A stretch of DNA of 64,000 nucleotides from Streptomyces sp. NRRL WC-3618. GTDB lineage: Bacteria; Actinomycetota; Actinomycetes; Streptomycetales; Streptomycetaceae. Both the position numbers and the translations under genes were made by a program. A model generated the notes under the pieces. It ran no database searches and was not told the DNA's origin. It saw only the letters and a list, made by a program, of their open reading frames with translations. The stretch covers positions 79,897 to 143,896 of the forward strand of contig NZ_LGDW01000489.1 of the NCBI RefSeq assembly GCF_001280005.1. The letters are read 5' to 3'. Positions 61,258 to 64,000 of this stretch are shown piece after piece (the first letter of the stretch is position 1; each line of letters begins with the position of its first letter).

Positions 61258-61869
61258 CTATTCCGGCAGCTGGAGTTCCAGGTCGGCGCGGGGCGCGACA
61301 CCTTCCAGGGCGACGCTCTCCAGGAGCGCCGCCACCGGGCCGCGGCCGGGCAGCTGGGCCTCGGGGTCCACGTCGTGCCAGGGGGCGAGGACGAAGGCCC
61401 GTTCGTGGGCGCGCGGGTGGGGGAGGGTGAGGACCGGGTCGTCGGAGACCTCGTCGGCGTACGCGACGATGTCGACGTCGATCGTGCGCGGGCCCCAGCG
61501 TTCCTCGCGGACGCGGTGGAAGGCCTCCTCGACCGCGTGGGCGCGCTCCAGGAGCGAGGACGGGGGCAGCGTCGTCTTCAGGACGACCACCGCGTTGAAG
61601 TACGAGGGCTGACTGCCGGCCGGGACGCCCCACGGCTCCGTCTCGTAGACAGGGGAGACGGCTTTGACGCGGACGCCGGGGGTGTCCTCCAGGGCGTCGA
61701 CGGCCCCCTGGAGGGTCTCCAGGCGGTTGCCGAGGTTGGAGCCGAGGGAGATGACGGCGCGTTTCGGGTTGTGCAGGGTGGTGTCGGCGGCGTCCACCTG
61801 TCGCACGACGGAGGCGGGCACCGGCTGGACGGTCGGGTCGCTGTGACTCTCGGTGAACGAGGCGGTCAT
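61258..61869 (-). CDS. folK: 2-amino-4-hydroxy-6-hydroxymethyldihydropteridine pyrophosphokinase
   Basis: A 203-residue folate enzyme that pyrophosphorylates hydroxymethyl-dihydropterin. ATG 61869 overlaps the folB stop (ATGA). Motifs are AVISLGSNLGNRLETLQGAV, VSPVYETEPWGVPAGSQPSY and the signature RVREERWGPRTIDVDIVAYA, then HPRAHERAFVLAPW. About 35 extra N-terminal residues precede the fold, usual in Streptomyces. Confidence 0.95.
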   Translation of the reverse strand: MTASFTESHSDPTVQPVPASVVRQVDAADTTLHNPKRAVISLGSNLGNRLETLQGAVDALEDTPGVRVKAVSPVYETEPWGVPAGSQPSYFNAVVVLKTTLPPSSLLERAHAVEEAFHRVREERWGPRTIDVDIVAYADEVSDDPVLTLPHPRAHERAFVLAPWHDVDPEAQLPGRGPVAALLESVALEGVAPRADLELQLPE

Positions 61870-62225
61870 ACTCGGCTCCGGGTGATGGTGATGGTCACGT
61901 CGTCGAAGGGGACCGTGATCGGCGCGTTCGGTTTGTGGACGCACACCTCGACCTCCAGGACCCCCTGGTGCTTCAGACAGACCTGCGCGATGCGCTCGGC
62001 GAGCGTCTCGATGAGGTCGACGGGCTCGCCCTCGAGGACGGCCACGACCTCCTCCGCCACGATGCCGTAGTGCACGGTCTTCGCCAGGTCGTCGTCGGCC
62101 GCGGCCGGACGGGTGTCCAGGCCGAGGGAGAGGTCCACGACGAACGTCTGGCCCTTCTCCCGCTCCTCCGGGAACACCCCGTGGTGTCCACGGGCCTTCA
62201 GGCCGCGCAGCGCGACACGATCCAC
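61866..62225 (-). CDS. folB: Dihydroneopterin aldolase
   Basis: A 119-residue enzyme. GTG 62225 is chosen because AGGAG lies 8 nt upstream, giving MDRVALRGLKARGHHGVFPE. Catalytic residues lie in ARGHHGVFPEEREKGQTFVV and AKTVHYGIVAEEVVAVLEG, and the substrate-binding Glu and Lys in LIETLAERIAQVCLK and EVCVHKPNAPI. It is coupled to folK by a 4-nt overlap. Confidence 0.95.
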   Translation of the reverse strand: MDRVALRGLKARGHHGVFPEEREKGQTFVVDLSLGLDTRPAAADDDLAKTVHYGIVAEEVVAVLEGEPVDLIETLAERIAQVCLKHQGVLEVEVCVHKPNAPITVPFDDVTITITRSRV

Positions 62226-62512
62226 GCGAATCACTCCTGCAATCGTCGTTGGCGGCCGCTCGAGGCCGAGGTGCGGTCGGCCGAGGCAGCCACGTCCGAA
62301 TCTACCTGCGGGTACTGACAGTGCCTGCCCCACGTGGGTCCCGTCCATGGGGTGACCGGGAGGGTTCATCGGGTGTTTCCCCGTGGGAACGCGGCTGCTC
62401 ACGGGCTGGTAGCCGCACTTACCCCGTGTTCGTGATTCCAACCACGTTCCGCCGCGTTCCGCCACGATCGGCCGTGTTCGGTCCGGGCGGCTCAGGCGTC
62501 CGTCCGTTCGGC

Positions 62513-63022
62513 TCAGGCAGGGGTGTCGTCGACCCCGGTGTCGTTCTCGTCGTTCTCGGAGAGGACCGGGGAGGCGTGGTGGGACCAGATTTTCCAGCCG
62601 GCGGGGGTGCGCTGGAACAGATTGGTGGCGACGACCAGCTGTCCGACCAGAGGCCCCAGCTCGTCGCTGTCCTCGGGCGGCGGGCCACCGCTGAGGATGT
62701 TCTCGGTGCAGGTCACCAGGGCGGTGTCGCCGGTGACGGAGACATGCACGTCGGTCAGGAAGAACTGGATGTACTCGGTGTTCGCCATGATCAGCGCGTA
62801 CGAGCGGAGCACCTCGCCGCGTCCGGTCAGTACCGGCCAGCCCGGGTGCACGCAGGAGATCACCCCGGTGTCCGCCGGGTCGTGGTACTCCTCGTCGACG
62901 CCCAGGTCGGAGGGGCTGAGCCAGAGCGCGGACAACTCGTCGAAGTCGCCCTGTTCCAGCGCCTCGTAGAAGGCGGTGTTGGCGAGTTCGACCTGCTCGA
63001 CGTCGATGTGCGGCGCGCTCAC
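62513..63022 (-). CDS. NTF2-like (SnoaL-type) protein
   Basis: A 169-residue cone-fold protein: VELANTAFYEALEQGDFDEL, SVTGDTALVTCTENILSGG and VVATNLFQRTPAGWKIWSHH, ending in an acidic tail. Its GTG start overlaps the folP stop (GTGA), placing it in the folate operon. A role in folate synthesis is not established. The 287-bp gap before folB has no visible gene. Confidence 0.85.
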   Translation of the reverse strand: MSAPHIDVEQVELANTAFYEALEQGDFDELSALWLSPSDLGVDEEYHDPADTGVISCVHPGWPVLTGRGEVLRSYALIMANTEYIQFFLTDVHVSVTGDTALVTCTENILSGGPPPEDSDELGPLVGQLVVATNLFQRTPAGWKIWSHHASPVLSENDENDTGVDDTPA

Positions 63023-63897
63023 CGGACTCCCTCGGCGCTACGGGCCTGTTCGACCGCACGGGCCACCCGTACGGCATCGGCGGTGGCGCGGACCTCGTGG
63101 ACGCGGACCGCCCAGGCGCCCTGGTGGGCGGCGAGCGCGGAGACGGCGGCGGTGGCCGCGTCCCGCTCCCGCGCGGGCGGTGGGGCGCCCTCGGGGCCGG
63201 CCAGTACGCGGCCCAGGAACCGTTTCCGGGACGCGGCGACCAGCAGGGGGTGGCCCAGGCCGTGCAGCCGGTCGAGGTGGGCCAGGAGGGTCAGGTCGTG
63301 GTCGGCGCCCTTGGAGAAGCCGAGGCCCGGGTCGACGACGATCCGGTCGGGGGCCACGCCGCCGGCCAGAACGGCGTCCACGCGCGCGTGCAGTTCGTCG
63401 ACGACCTCGGAGACGACGTCGGCGTACACGCCCTTGACGTTGCCGCCCTCCAGGAAGCCCCGCCAGTGCATGACGACGAAGGGGGCGCCCGTGGCGGCGA
63501 CGACCGGGATCATCGCGGGGTCGGCGAGGCCGCCGCTGACGTCGTTGACGAGTGCGGCACCCGCCGCGAGCGCCTGTTCGGCGACTGAGGCGCGCATGGT
63601 GTCGACGGAGACGGTGACGCCCTCGGCGGCGAGGCCGCGGACGACGGGGACGACGCGCCTGAGTTCCTCGGCCTCGTCGACGCGGGTGGCGCCGGGGCGG
63701 GTGGACTCGCCGCCGACGTCCACCAGGTCGGCGCCCTCGGTGACCAGGTCGAGGCCGTGCTTGACGGCGTTGGTCGTGTCGAACCAGCGGCCCCCGTCGG
63801 AGAAGGAGTCCGGGGTCACGTTCACGACGCCCATGACCGCGCAGCGGTCCCAGGCCGGGAGGCCGGCGACGTGGCCGCGTCCGCTGTGGTTGTTCAT
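63019..63897 (-). CDS. folP: Dihydropteroate synthase
   Basis: A 292-residue enzyme condensing the folK product with p-aminobenzoate; the sulfonamide target. Motifs are VMGVVNVTPDSFSDGGRWFD, DLVDVGGESTRPGATRVDEA, VVPVVRGLAAEGVTVSVDTM, LVNDVSGGLADPAMIPVVAA, FVVMHWRG and DRIVVDPGLGFSKGADHDL. ATG 63897 leaves only ~100 bp to the window edge, where nothing further is visible. The order folP-NTF2-folB-folK-DUF3180 reads in one direction. Confidence 0.95.
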   Translation of the reverse strand: MNNHSGRGHVAGLPAWDRCAVMGVVNVTPDSFSDGGRWFDTTNAVKHGLDLVTEGADLVDVGGESTRPGATRVDEAEELRRVVPVVRGLAAEGVTVSVDTMRASVAEQALAAGAALVNDVSGGLADPAMIPVVAATGAPFVVMHWRGFLEGGNVKGVYADVVSEVVDELHARVDAVLAGGVAPDRIVVDPGLGFSKGADHDLTLLAHLDRLHGLGHPLLVAASRKRFLGRVLAGPEGAPPPARERDAATAAVSALAAHQGAWAVRVHEVRATADAVRVARAVEQARSAEGVR

Positions 63898-64000
63898 GCG
63901 TTCAGCGTAGGCCCCCGGCGGTGGGGCGGGTTCTTTGGTGCGGGTGCGTTGTGGCTTGGGCCTTTTGTTTCCCGCCCACCCGCCCGTCTCGGTCCGTCAA

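Noticed and set aside
62226..62512. Possible gene between folB and the NTF2-like gene
   Set aside because: No frame on either strand shows codon bias together with a ribosome site; it is probably a promoter or spacer region.

Overview
The window is high-GC actinobacterial chromosome and almost certainly from a Streptomyces. The evidence is third-position GC bias in every gene, GTG starts, 4-nt ATGA/GTGA overlaps, two SpoIIE-type PP2C phosphatases, a DUF397/XRE/ATPase triad, a TipA-type MerR regulator and a zinc-free ribosomal protein paralogue set. The right third (about 45.8-64 kb, from tipA through ppa-dacB-protease-tilS-hpt-ftsH-folE to folK-folB-folP) is conserved chromosomal core. The left half is accessory and holds several decayed loci. 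No tRNA, rRNA, CRISPR array or intact insertion sequence was seen.

Layout: 0-2 kb is the tail of a possible polymorphic toxin followed by three small immunity-like genes, partly AT-richer than the rest. 2.4-4.1 kb has a membrane acyltransferase and a small zinc-ribbon protein. 4.5-10.4 kb is the remnant of a contractile injection system (phage-tail-like) locus: two intact regulators flank a frameshifted gp25-like gene and a baseplate-J gene cut off at its C-terminus, with no sheath, tube or ATPase gene left. 10.8-16.8 kb is a sugar-acid operon: L-fuconate dehydratase, a short-chain dehydrogenase and an ABC sugar importer. 16.9-24.9 kb has two multidomain PP2C phosphatases, a GNAT acetyltransferase, a broken secreted protein, a TetR/hydrolase divergent pair with twin operators, and an SRPBCC protein. 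25.4-30.1 kb has a second acyltransferase, a Tat-exported six-hairpin protein, a deletion scar joining stumps of an MFS transporter and an ArsR regulator, and a family 2 glycosyltransferase.

30.1-39.6 kb has a PolA-like exonuclease/polymerase, a Clp-N/HTH protein with twin palindromes, a DUF2786 protein, a lipoprotein, the Zur-type cluster (S14, L28 | L33, L31, COG0523 protein, S18), and the DUF397-ATPase-XRE module. 39.6-47 kb has an aldehyde dehydrogenase, DinB, PadR with an ABC-2 exporter, glutamate decarboxylase, tipA and a YbjQ protein. 47-64 kb has DedA, a flippase-like pseudogene coupled to a tyrosine phosphatase, a ThrE-type exporter, then the core cluster. Between folE and a DUF3180 gene sits a free-standing, splicing-dead intein with LAGLIDADG endonuclease motifs, now split by a frameshift.

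The observations most worth following are the orphan dead intein (59.7-60.7 kb), the decayed injection-system locus with surviving regulators (4.5-10.4 kb), and a 17-bp element shared between the DUF397 promoter and the ATPase/XRE divergent promoter (37.35 and 38.49 kb).
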